Shown here: piece after piece, positions 12,001-24,463 of the stretch
Numbering within the stretch: position 1 is the stretch's first letter
Layout: each line of letters begins with the position of its first letter
NCBI GenBank assembly: GCA_023374045.1
Contig: CM041776.1
Span: 320,751,925 to 320,815,924 of the forward strand
Source of the DNA: Limonium bicolor
Taxonomy: Eukaryota; Streptophyta; Magnoliopsida; Caryophyllales; Plumbaginaceae
DNA length: 64,000 bases
Direction: 5' to 3'
The notes under the pieces: model-generated
What the model saw: only the letters and a program-made list of their open reading frames with translations
What the model was told of the DNA's origin: nothing
Database searches by the model: none
Position numbers and translations under genes: made by a program

Positions 12001-13322
12001 TATATAACGATATCGGTATCATATGTTGAATTGGGATTAGCATCATATATTATAAATTTTTATAAACGAATAACATTTCGATTATTGATGATTAATAGAT
12101 TAGTGGGATTGCAAACAACTAAGGTGTCGGTTAATTATAATATGTAATCGGTGGGTTTTGTTAGCAATAGCTAGAAAATTGAAAGAAAGAAATCGGTGGA
12201 GAAAACAATTAAAAGGAGTAGTAAACATTCCACCAAGGGAAGTTGGGAATTAATGAGTTTGTATCCACTTTCTAAATCTAGGATTTGAATAATGTGATGC
12301 ACAAGGATGGATTTGGATGGTTGGTACACATGGCTAGGAGTTTATATAAAGCTACAACATTAACCAGGTACGATTGCTTGTACGAATTGTTGTACGATGT
12401 CTTGTAAGATGGTTGTATGATTTCTTGTATGATTTCTTGTACGATTTCTCGTACTCAGATGCTTTTGGTGACGAATTTTATGGAACGTTTTGAGAAACGC
12501 TAAGTGAGTATGAATGTATCTTGAAAGGAAATTGTTTGTGTGACTGACTCAGCCTGTTGTGACTAACTGAGCCTTGGATGTACAACTCACATGATCATTG
12601 GTTCCTTTTTATCTGGTTATCTCATTAGATATTGACTGTTGAGGGTTTACGCCTCTGCACTCTGTAGGACTGAGTGTTTTGGTATTGCACTTGTACAGTT
12701 AATAGTCTAGTGGGAATATGGGAAATGTCAATCTTGGTATTGGGTATGGATTATTTCTAATAAGTGGTGCACACACTTTTCACCGATGACTGAGAACGGG
12801 TCGGTGGCAGCGGAGGTCTGCTATACCTCGTCCATATGGACAACTGACAGCGGAGGTCTGTTTACCTCGTCCTTGTGACAACTGACTGGCGGTGGGGGCC
12901 ATCTCTCCCAATTGGTTTTATTCCACTCTTGAGTTATGGTTCTTGGATCTCTTCTTTCATTCCTAGTCCTTGCGACTACTTGGGTCTTTCTACTCCTAAT
13001 TGGAACTGAATCTAACACGAGCAATGGATGTTCACTTACTTATGGTGTGGTTTCTTTTTGTCAATGGCTAACTTTACTTACTTGTTTATTTATCTCTATC
13101 CTTGACTTATTACCTTTGACCTGGTGATTTTGATGTGCCTTGTTCTTCTGCTTTGTTTTGAGCATTTGACTTCAAGTTATTGTTTATTTCAAGAGTTATG
13201 TTATAAACTTTTGTTTTGGAGAGTTGTACCAGTTCCATTCCAGGGAACTGACTCACCCTCCTGGGGTGGGCTGCTTGGTTTCATCTTGCAGGTACGAATT
13301 GTTTATACAGGTGGCCACGAAG
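7763..13322 (+). mobile_element. Element A 5' LTR, left part
   Basis: 5560 bp, near-identical to 48052-53640. It is strongly AT-rich in its first two thirds, with (AT)n runs at 8744-8763 and 8990-9018. A GC-richer final third holds a 12-15 bp tandem motif around tgtacgatttct (12366-12452) and a doubled agcggaggtctg block (12803-12886). Short open frames here (9743-10385, 12821-13327) recur in both LTRs but show no protein family. The LTR is cut at 13322 by element B. It should drive transcription of A, but no promoter box stands out enough to call. Confidence 0.92.
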
Positions 13323-16300
13323 TGTAACACCCCTGCTATTAGTTTAATCATACCGTCCAATCTCCTCGTGCTTCCCGAGTCATGCAGCGGATACATACTT
13401 ACATACATCGGGTGATACAACGCCGTTAGTCACCCACGTGACTAACAAGGCTACTATGCTACATACAGCATCGGTCTGATGGACCGGAATATCCGAGTAC
13501 TACTTAATACAATACATACTCTCATTACATACTGAATACTACAATACTCCATTCAATACATACTCCATTCAATACAATACTCCACAATTCCGTACAAGTA
13601 ATACACTACGCATACCGAGTTTACTAGGTTCCAAATCAATACATACTTCTCCCAATCATTCATACACTCACTAGGAGTCAATCTGCTACCCTTCCTCACA
13701 AACTAGATACTTCTAATTACAAGGCGCGCCACCGGTCTCTTACCTTGACCGTATTCGCTCCGGGTACCTGCACACTAAAAACGTTCCCCCGAGGGGGTCA
13801 GCTTTCGCTGAATATGATAACCGCATACCCCGCGTACTAGCGAGGGTACGCCGACCATTTGGTCGAATACATGCAATTCATTTTGCAATACATACATTCA
13901 TACATACATACATACATGCTTTCATTCACGATACTGCAATACTACACAAGATATACATACATACGTACAGTACCATACATGCTTGGAAGACAATACAAGT
14001 CAACCAATACTTACCTACCATCTTTCGGGTTACGCATACACAATACATACTCATTACATACCCAATACGCAATACGGAGATACAATTCTCCAATACATAC
14101 AAAGGTCCAGTTAGCTTCATTACACACCCGGGTTAATCGGGTGTTCGATACTCTTTTACTTCCGGTCGATGACTTACAATAGTCAAGACCAATACACATA
14201 CAATACTTACTTCTTACATACTTTACTTCCAGTTAAGTCGGTATGACCTCCGGGCAGGGATTACTACATCCCACCACCGGGCTTTAGGGTGGCCCACTAA
14301 TCCAGGATGCTACCCATTCAAGGGAATTGGTCCAAGGAAAAGATTATAGCCAGGATTCGGATCCAACCTCTTGTGTTTCCTTATCCTCACGCGTGGCCGA
14401 AACTATATCGGACTTCTACTCATTCCATTTACTCATTACTCAAGTTAGGAGTTAGAATGTTAGGAATTAGTAGAAGTCAATACTTCATTTCCATACATAC
14501 ATACAATACTCAAGTACACAATACTTACACATACTTCTCAATTCCATTCATTCATTTCATGAATTATACAAACTAATTGTTCAAGGAAATACAACAAGAA
14601 CAGATAGTTCAAACACAGTTAAGTGCATTATAACTCCGATTCGTGCATTTATCTTATTGGTGATCACATAAGCACACAAATCGGGGTAACCAGGTTAGGA
14701 TACAGAGCATGAAGAAATCATACCGTTCACCGTTGTATCCGCACTACCGGCTCCTTCGAGGATCAACTATTGGATTCCTATACATACATGAAGTAGTATG
14801 ATCAATGGTCTATTATTGATCTAACTTACTCCTTCATTGATATTCTCAATGTTTACTTACTACTCCTTTACATTCATACTTGGTTATAAAACCATTCTTT
14901 TCCTTATTACTTCTTAAGCTTGCTTCCTTACTCATTTACTTACTTTCTTACCATTACTACTTCATTAATGGTGTATTACTACATATATATACATATGTGT
15001 ATATAGGCATATATACATGTATATATGATTACTATAATCCTATAATTAAAACATTTGTTTGTTTTTTTTTTTTTTTTTTTTTTTTTTTTTGACTCGACCG
15101 GACTTGCGACCGACCCTGCAAGTCCGGTCCATTCCAGTAGGCTACATCGTGTAAAAATTCCAGGGCCGACCGACCTTGCAAGTCCGGTCCCAAGGTCGGT
15201 CTGTTCCAGTAAGTTTCGTATTTGAAAATTTTAGCCCGACCGACCTTGCAAGTCCGGTCGCAAGGTCGGTCCATTCCAGTAGCTTGCATTACGGAAATTT
15301 TTCTGGCCGACCGAACTTGCAAGTCCGGTCGCAAGTTCGGTCCATTCCAGAAGGTTTCTGACGGGAGAAATTTCTGGTCCGACCGAACTTGCAAGTCCGG
15401 TCGCAAGGTCGGTCGATTCCAGAAGGTTTCCCGTCTTGTAAATCTGGGCTCGACCGACCTTGCAAGTTCGGTCCTAAGGTCGGTCCGGCCCAGTACTTCA
15501 GTTTTAAAATCTGTTTTGGGTGTTTTCTTTACCCATTGTTTCCCCAATCTTTACCAATACTTCCCTACATGTTTACCACTCATTTAGATGTTCTAAATCA
15601 CCTTAATTCATCCACCAAACTTGCTACTCAATTCCTACACAACTTACACCAATCTTCATCATCTCAATTCAACACTTACATTATTTTTTTCTTCACACTA
15701 ATGCTACAGATTTTGGTTTTCCACATTATGCTACAGATTTTTACCTTAACTCTTATACTCCAATACTCCCTCATCCTATGCCACTCTTAGCATCTTAAAT
15801 ACATTAGTTCACAACCTAGTCTCATCCCATTTACAATCTCATATCAAAATCTGTTTTAGGATACTCAACACTCCTTTCCAACCCCTCCAAATACAACTAG
15901 TCACTACCCAGTTTACTTCCTCTTCTTAAACACTTAAGTCTTCAAATTTCTAGATGAAATTTGACATAGTCTCCCCTATATTCTTAACATTCTCCACATG
16001 TTATTTCAGCTCACACATTTTCATTCTCACCACCTGTTTATACAACATATTATACTCACATTTCAATACTACTACAACAACATAAATTCCTGCACACATA
16101 CACATACTACCCATGGTTTTTCCCAAGCTTTTAAACTTCATTTAAAAACTTCAAAACTGTTTCAATATCATTTCTCATCATATTACATCATACTTACTAC
16201 TCATTACGCAATACATTACTCATTTTTACTACTCCAAAAACTGTTACATTCTCTTCTCCAATACATTACCACATTACTACTACTCATACTTCATACATTC

Positions 16301-17671
16301 TTCATTGTTAGATACTTAAAATCTGTTACAATGTAATACACAAACTAACCCAAGGTAAGAGCATTTACCTTGTCTTGCTAGTTTTCTTTTCCTTCCTTTC
16401 CTCTCTTCTCTTTTTTTTTCTTTCTCTCTTGTTCTCGGTTCCAATGGGGTTCACACACCAATGCTACAGCCCATATCAATATACACAACTACTTAGAAAA
16501 CTATTTTTACCAACCTAGGGTTTATGCTTGTTTTAGGTTTAGAATGAAGCATTACCTTCCAATGGATGGATAGAGTGGTGGACAGCAACCAAGGCATGAT
16601 TCCAACACCCAAAGTGGAGCCAAAATCGCTAGAGCAATGAGGCACCAACAAGGTTTTAGTTGAATTTCGTTTTGCCCACAAGGCCTAGAAAAAGATAGGT
16701 TTTCAAAAATGTTTTTACCTCAAAATGACAAGGAGGTGAAGGTGCTTCTAATGGTGGTACTCAAGCTTCAAATGCAGCACACCCATGGAGATGAAGTTGG
16801 TTGTTTTCGATTTTTGAAAGGAGGAAAGTGTTCTCCTTGGTGAGGGGATTTCAATGGTACAATTTTTGTTGAATTTGGACAAGGATTGAGCTTGGACAAG
16901 AGGAGAGAGGAGAGAGTTGAGTGTGGTTCCTCAATGTTCCATGGCTGTCGCAGGAGAGGAGGAAATGAAGAGAGGAGGAGGGTGAATACGTGAGAGAGGG
17001 TGAGGGATGGAAGAGAGAGAGAGCCCCACTTCCTTTTTCTACTTTTCTACTTATTTCATTTGTCTTTTAGCTAATAAGAGAGAAATAAAGAGAGTGGGGG
17101 AGAGGAGTCCATCGGCTACACACATGCCCCTCTACATATTTTTCTTTTTATTTGCAAAAGTGGACACACTAACTTTGTTATTTGCATTCTCGCCCCACAA
17201 CTTCCCGGTTGTTACAGTTTTTACTAACCGGTACCCGTTTTCCGGAATTTCTCGTTTAATTAATTTTGTTGGTTCTAAAGCTTCACTAATATTCATTAAT
17301 GATTATTTAGTTGACCAAAACTGTTACGAGTCTATTTGACCCGCTTAAAGTCGTGTTTTCCCGGTTTCCTCGAAAAACGCGCTTTAAGGTTCGTTTACGC
17401 TTTTAATACATTATTTGGATCCGTTTTCTTCGGGAGTTGTTCCCATATATTATTTAGGTCTTATTAAACCTTTATAATCCATATAATACGCTAACCGAGG
17501 TCTCATGCCTCCCATGGTTATTTAACGCTTATTTAGCGTTTTCCGCTTTTAAAGCGTTTATTTATTTCTTTTGGATTTATTTTTCCTTACCAATATTACT
17601 CTAGCATTATTAGGCTCTTAAATACGGATTAGAATTATCCTAATCACTATACTTAAGTTTGGGGTATTTCA
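13323..17671 (-). mobile_element. Element B 3' LTR (left copy)
   Basis: 4349 bp. Matching the right copy closely from about 13690 to 17671 but clearly diverged over 13323-13680. It contains short cataca repeats (13890-13920), a 30-base T run (15062-15090), a hairpin array (15091-15500) and a pyrimidine-rich block (16380-16440). Open frames such as 15032-15547 on the - strand are translations of the hairpin array, not genes. Confidence 0.92.
15091..15500. repeat. Tandem hairpin array in element B LTR (left copy)
   Basis: Six units starting at 15108, 15168, 15238, 15309, 15381 and 15452, so spacing is 60-72 bp. Each carries gaccgaccttgc or a near variant, a short loop, and the inverted arm gcaaggtcggtc. 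The best unit (15238-15271) has a perfect 12-bp stem. Units are joined by a less conserved attccag-containing linker. Confidence 0.9.
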
Positions 17672-19617
17672 ATCTACCCCCTTAAGAACTTTGTCCTCAA
17701 AGTTGCTCAAGGTTATATGATTTCAATACTTGCTCATTCTTACTTGTCTATGCCAAAGGTCGTACATTCTTCCTCCTTACAATTTCTGAATTCATCACTT
17801 CAGGTCTCCACATTCCATACAATACAAGTATACCATGCTTACTTCCATCCGCATCACGTCCCACCATCTGGTTCCACATTACAAGATTTATACATACATA
17901 CGGTGCAAAGCTATCCCCAAAGCAATGCAATACACATACAATCCCTCAGGCACCAAGGTCCTCTAGACACAGGACTCCTCTTCGTCCCGCTGCCCTTGGA
18001 ATAATACAACATACTACCTTACTGTCTTCTTCGGTACACCCTTCTAGCAGATCCTCATTCTCCATACTAAAGGAAATTCTTTCACTACTACCAATTAAAA
18101 CTTTTCTAAAACACACAACTTCAAATTCCAATTTATATTTATTACTTCTATCCTATGTGATTCTTGTGACCACTTAAGGGAGCTTCAAGAATCGTTCAAC
18201 CCTGATGTGATCAGCATCAGTGTTGCACTATCTTTCCACCCCAATTCGTGTTCGGTTTCCCCCGATCTGATCAGGATCAAGTTCGACTTCCCACATCAGT
18301 TTCAAACAAACAGATAGTTGATTATTTCAATTTTCTATCTTTTTACTCTGCCTAGTCGTGATTACAATTTCACACATCTCCAAAGGATGGAATTCATTCC
18401 ATCAATCATCCTCACTCTACTTCCAAATACTTGCTTCGAGATTCAATACCTACATACTCATTTCATCGTCTGTTACTACTTCCATTCACTACTCTCCTTC
18501 ATCTCAAATATTCTAGCTAAGGACTACAGTACTTAGGAAATTCGGTTGTCCTCGATTTACTTCCAATAACATACTTACGAATACACTCCTCATGGTTACA
18601 ATCCTCTACTACTCATAGTCAATCCGTACTACTTCTTTAAGAATACAATACTTGTGGAGCTCCGTCCACTACTCATTCTCAACTGTCTCAAGACAATTAC
18701 CTAGGGAACTCAATTTCCTCTAGGTTATACATCGGTTTTATACCGACTCATGCATCGTAATACCATGTCTAACTTCAGATAGACACACACTACAAGAATT
18801 ATCATTTCCCCAAGAGTTACTCTACTCTTCTTTACTAATACTTTTCCACTGGGGTTTCAAGATGGGTATATCCATCCTATGGTATTCGCATCTCTCGTGC
18901 CTAATTACCACAGTTACAATATGAATAATACGTATGTTTATCTAACATAAGTACCAATCATTAAATCAATTCTCATTTGTGCTATGCACATTATAGTTTT
19001 ATGTGTTTTATTTGTAAAACTTGTATTAAGCGGTTTTCGCTCTACCCCCCTTAAAAGGGATTACGCCCACGTAATCTACCATATGTTACTATTAAACATT
19101 GGTTACTTGATTTGGGCAATCTGAAGCGTTTAGCTTCATTACGATATACTATACAATATGCTCTGGTCAAAGGGTCTTAACCATACCAATGGTTTAGTCT
19201 TTGCACCGAGGATTCGTACATGAGTTTATTTAACTCCTAATTAATTCAATTCTAGCCTATTAGGCTTCAAGGCATTAATAGCCATTCTTTCGTACTTACT
19301 AGGTGTATTACATTTCTTAGTTAGGGCCCACTAGCTTCTGCTGCGTGACCCTGATAACTTGGGTTACTCACCCTTCATGTTATCCTTAATGTGCTATACA
19401 TCACCTTTCTATCCCTCTATTGTGGGAATAAGGTTTACTAACAGTGTGGTATTCTTTTACCGCTGTTTGAACTCAATGAGTTTCAGATTATAACCAGCTT
19501 TCTGGTAATCTATTATACATATTATTCGTACTCCCACGATTATTCACTAAGTCCCTCCGACTTGTTGTCGGGCGAGGTTAAGTCACTACCTAGTTGCAGT
19601 GCTTCCTCTGTTGTCAC
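17672..19617 (-). other. Element B internal region, 3' part, with polypurine tract
   Basis: The - strand reads aaagttcttaagggggtaga into the LTR; the purine run is at about 17673-17686 and is the plus-strand primer of B. Upstream DNA holds no open frame above about 95 codons and no RT, RNase H, integrase or chromodomain motif that I can see. It is cut at 19617 by element C. Confidence 0.75.
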
Positions 19618-19918
19618 TGTAGACACCAAAAATTATCACCCCATAAAGCAAATTCCAAAATAATAATGAAATAAGAGAGGTCGTCGCCTTTCTTTTCAAA
19701 ACGTATTAACGTGCTTGCCAAAATGAAACCATCATTTCATTACAAGGTTTTAAAACTATTTTCCAAAGCATTTTAGAAGAAAAAAAACACTTTTTCGAAA
19801 ATGAGTTTCCAGTGGCAAATCCCAGTTTGAACATGTTTTTCTTTTTGTTTCTTTCTCATGTTTAACTCACGTTGCGGTTTAAATAAAACATCCCCCATAC
19901 ATGTATTGAATGTTGTCA

Positions 19919-19973
19919 TGGTGTAACCGGTGGTCCTCTGCAGCAGGCATGCAAGCGTCCCAAGTTCGAATCC
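19919..19973 (+). promoter_or_regulatory. tRNA-like Pol III A and B boxes in element C 5' LTR
   Basis: tggtgtaaccgg (19919-19930) resembles an A box and agttcgaatcc (19963-19973) matches the B box GGTTCGANNCC at 10 of 11 bases, with about 32 bp between them. The same pair recurs in the 3' LTR at 32105-32116 and 32149-32159, with one B-box change there. It could be a fossil SINE head or tRNA relic. Activity is not shown. Confidence 0.4.
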
Positions 19974-22921
19974 GGGTAAGAGCAAAGTTCGTTTTCTTTT
20001 TTCCTTTCGTTTTCGTTTTGTGTTCAAACGCGACCCATGTCCTAGCCCCCGTTTTTGTTGTTCAGTCCAAATAAGGGAAACCCTAGTGAGCCACATGTCT
20101 GTCCACCTTATACCCTCACATTATAAAACTGATAGAAACCCTACAGTAGGGGACAGGGCGAATCAGCAGACATCAATCCCGGTAATTCTAATTCCATTGG
20201 CCTAGTTGCCTGTTTCCTTGGTCTTCTCGAGTTCAAGAACGAAACCCAGAAAATTTGCCACTGCCTTCGGTTTTCTTCTTCTCGAACTTGAACCAGAAAC
20301 TGAAACCCAAAAAATTTCTCCATCGCCTTCGAGGTTTCCTTTCGCCTTCGAATCTCCACCCTACGCTTCGGAACCTTCTCCTTCACCGAAATCCACTGCG
20401 CTTTTACCAAACCTTCACCCTCTGAATTTCGTCGGAAGTTGAGTAATCTTATGTTTGTATCGACTTCAACTGGTTTCGGGTAGCGACAGAGTAAGCTAGC
20501 TGTCACCTTGATCTCCTCGATCCTCCTATCATTCTCTTGAGAAAATGTTTCTTTTTCGAGTCCTCTCTATATTTTGTTCCTACTCGTTGGATTCGCCCAG
20601 ATGAACCGAAAAGGGGATGGCGCTTCAAATGTCGATTTCACCGGGAAGTACCGGTGTTGGTGTCGGCAGTTCTCCTCTAGAATTTATCCCGCATTTCTCC
20701 TTCCTGGTCGCTTTTTCTACAACAATCAAAACCAATTTTTGCTGAACTTTCTGCGATTCCTCTATACATGAACTGATGGAACGCCCGGCTTAGTATGGGT
20801 TCTGGGAGTTCCAAAAGTTTCTTCCCCCTTTCGTATAATTTTTGTTATTGGCTTCATAGTCTCTTTTTACATTTGTATACTACCGCACATATTACTTAAT
20901 TAATCTGTAACATTATAGCTAGACTGGTCATCTCCAGTCGGATTGTCGCTATTCGACTCCAATTTATATCTGTCGTTTACTTCATTCTTCGGTTTATATG
21001 GTTTCACTGCTTCTGATAGAATTATGTTGCGGTGTGCGGTTATGCTCGAATTACTGATTTGGAGCTTTGCCTGAGATCAATGTGTTGAGTTGGGTTTGAA
21101 CGATGGTTATACCCACATCCTTCCTCTTTATTCTGAATCGTTCTACCCATCCAATGCATTCATTACCCAGTTGATGTGTTAAACTATGTAGAACAATCTA
21201 CTTATTTCTCTACTCCGTTTATTTGAGTTCGAGTAGAACTTTGAGGCTCTGCTAAAAATTGTTAAATCTTGTCTAGCACCCCTCTACCAATAAGTCTATC
21301 TGTTGTGTAAGCACCCGTGGAGTTCAGGTCTGCTCATAAGTTTAGAACTCACTTGCTCATTCTGTTACATATGAATTATGCAGGAGGGTTTTGTTTATTC
21401 TCTTTCGTGTGCAGGTGTTAACGTGATTCCTCAACGTACAGAATGAATTGCATCTTACATTCATGCGTCCTTCCTAATCTCTGCTCCATCCTTTACTCTT
21501 GACTCCATATTTTGCTCATATTGTTCAGCTGATCACTGATGTAGCATGTCTGTTCGTTGGTGTATGGATTTTGCAGGAAATTTAGTCTTCATCTCCCTGG
21601 TACACCAATTCTCAAACCGAAATGTTCCTATGCTTGTTGTATGATAGTTAACGTTTCTCTACGTTTGAAAAGGCTATGGTGATGTTCAGTTTCTGCTTAT
21701 TGCTTGAGCATATTTGAATTTCTGATGTCTGACGTTTCTGGTTGTTCCTTGAATATATTTGAGTTACTGATTACTGATGTTTCTTTGGATTCTTTTTTCT
21801 TTTGCTCGCAACATTGGATTGACCACTGAAAGGTGATAAGTAGCGTGAGATTAATATCTGATTAGCAACCCATGCAGCAGGAATCACATTGTCGGTTTTC
21901 GGGAATTTTAGGTTTAAATAGATTAGATTTTTTACCTAGATAACCATCAAAATTTCTTTCGTTGTACATACAATACTTGGACAGTTTCCGCATATTCAGA
22001 TAGCTCTTTAAATCCATGTTTATGTGTATGTAAATGGCGTGGATATCCATATCAACTTGTATATTGTTTACGTGGCTCTTGAGGTTCATGACCACATTTT
22101 GTTGGTGGTTTATTATTTGTGAAATTGTATGGGCTTGTTCTGTTTGGGCTTGCATAAACATCGGCCCAAATCTAGCATATTTTGGATTCAGCCCATAACT
22201 AGCCAAACCGGGCTAGGACAGGTGGCCTTAGACAACCCATTAGGATGACCTCTCTTAGTGGACCCTTGGGGCCCACTCTAGAAAGCTTTTAGGCTCAAGG
22301 GCTTGTCTCACTTAAACGGGCCGTAGAGTCCGGACGGTAAGAGCAACCCTTTCTGTTGTAAGACTTTCCAAACCACCCCTTAATTAAGATAAAAAAATGA
22401 ATAATTAGTTTGATAAAAAAAAGGGCAAATGCTGTATAATCAACTCCAAGTTCTTACATATTCTTCTCAAATTAATGATTGGGTAAAAAAAAAATCAAAT
22501 AAATCCAACATCCAAAAATCAAATAAGGCACCCTTTGGCCCAAATCCTAAAGCCCAAGTCCGGCCCAATTCCAAAGTCCGGCCCCTTTCCAAGCTCAACC
22601 CATCCCTGAAGCCGGCCCAATCTCAGCCCAAACTTGAAGCCCAAACCGAAGCCCAAGGCCCAAGGCCCAAACTGAAGCCAAGCCCAAGGCCCAAACCGAA
22701 GCCCAAGGCCCAAACCGAAGCCCATAACTCAATCCTACGTGATCCGACCCATGTTCAATTCAAATAAGATCGGCCCCATTCAAAACCGGCCCAAGTTCCA
22801 TTCTTAACCAAGCTCAAATTGACCTCAATCAGCCCAAACCCCAAAATCCATAAAATCAACCCAAGTCCACAAAAATCAACCCACACTCTAAAGGTCTACA
22901 AAATAATCCAAAAGTCCAAGA

Positions 22922-23084
22922 GTTGACCTGAGTTGTTGACCATCTGACCTTGACCAACTTTGACCAATCCAACTTTGACTTTGACCCAACTTTGACTTGG
23001 TCCAACTTTGACCCATCTGAACTTTGACTTTGACCAATCTCAACTTTGACCTAATCCAACTTTGACCCGGTCTAACTTTGACCC
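22922..23084 (+). promoter_or_regulatory. W-box (TTGAC[C/T]) cluster in element C 5' LTR
   Basis: I count 13 TTGACC or TTGACT motifs in about 160 bp, mostly as (c)aactttgacc repeats. TTGAC[C/T] is the core bound by WRKY transcription factors, which act in plant stress and defence responses. The block is repeated in the 3' LTR at about 35103-35265. Confidence 0.6.
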
Positions 23085-24400
23085 GATTCGTTTTTCAACC
23101 CCAACCCGAATTCAAATCAACCCAATTCAAACCCAACTCATTTCAATTCGGTCCAATTCCATTCAACTCGAATTCAATTCATCCAATTCAAACTCAACTT
23201 GTAAATCCTGTTCAAATTTCAAACTCAAAAATCTCTCTCCTCAGATTTTAACAATCATTTTATTCAAACTTCATTAAGTTTTCAAAAGAAACCATTTTGT
23301 GGAATTTTAAAGGAAAAACTCTTCTCACATCACAAAAAACTCTTCTCAAACGCAGAAAGTTCTTCTCACATATACAGAAAGTTTTCTCCTAAAATCATTT
23401 CTCAAAATCAGTGTTTCTTCATCGAGATTCTGAACAACTTCACAGTTTCCTAACTTAGTTTTCAAACCCAAAATAAATTGTTTTCGGGGAACATAGGATG
23501 TCTAACACCTTCAAGAACATTTTCTTCCTAGTTAGACATTACTTGTTTCTCCTCCAAATAAAAATCCGAGGCGGGGCAGTGGGGTCGTAACCTCCCTTGT
23601 CGCAGTCTGGATCTCTTTAGGCGGGGCATTAGGGTGACAAACCTCCCCTGATTGTAGCCTAGATTTTTACAAGGCGGGGTGCTAGGGATGTGACTGCCTT
23701 CCTAGTTGCAGCCGGGATTTCAGAATCGTCTAACTCCCTTCCACTCGATTTCAATATTTTCAGTTTTAACGTTTTAAAACCCGGGAGTTAGAGACGTTAT
23801 TAGGGTTCGACCGAGAACATCTCATTCATGGTGTTTCTCTTTGAATCCTATTTTTCGACATAAATTCATTGCCCCATCTTTCGAGCCTCGGCACTTACCA
23901 TTAATTAAGTGTCGTGTTCGAGGGGGTACAAAGGGTAATCCCTCGGGATTATCCGCCCTTTTACAAAAAAATGGTTTTCCTCAACCGTTTTCAAACCTCA
24001 AATTTAAAAAACTCGGGATCTCTATTCAAATACCAATTGCCTCACACACTCAAATAACTTCAAAACTCCAAATCACTTCATACCCAAATCATCATCCAAA
24101 CTCCAACTCGCATTAAACTCGAATCCTCTTACAAATTCCAACTTCATTCAAACTTCCAAAGTCTCACAGGCCCGAGCGTCTCATAGACTCGAACATCTCA
24201 CAAACTCGAATGTCTCACAGACCCGAGCGTCTCACTGACTCAATCATTCTGAGATTTCAATGTCTCATAGACCTGGGCGTCTCGCAGACTCCAACCTCCC
24301 AAAACCCGAAACTTCTTGAAACTTCGAATCCTTCCAAATCTCAAACACTACAAATTCCTCAAGCTCCACAAACATCAAAACTTCCAAAACCCAAAGACCC

Positions 24401-24463
24401 GAACTACGTAAGGTCTGATCTCAACATGGAGTTGAGTACGTAGGCAGCCCACCAGGGTGCGAC
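24401..24463 (+). other. Conserved hairpin motif in element C 5' LTR
   Basis: gaactacgta ... ctcaac-atgga-gttgag then tacgtaggcagcc. The inner 6-bp stem sits inside an outer 7-bp stem (ctacgta with tacgtag). Further copies lie at 30391-30457 (internal) and 36594-36657 (3' LTR). Confidence 0.7.

Noticed and set aside
13859..14576. Frames of 89-107 codons identical in both element B LTRs (also 41893-42610)
   Set aside because: They are built from cataca-type low-complexity DNA and conserved only because the LTRs are copies.
15032..15547. 171-codon - strand frame rich in RPTLRPDLQVRS repeats (and 43080-43571)
   Set aside because: It is the translation of the hairpin array in element B's LTR; all frames of the repeat stay open because its unit lacks stops.
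19916..19982. A real tRNA gene
   Set aside because: Only box-like motifs are present; I could not fold a cloverleaf with acceptor and anticodon stems.
22429..22767. Lysine/proline-rich 112-codon frame
   Set aside because: It is the translation of the GCCCAA tandem block in element C's LTR, and the second LTR breaks the frame.
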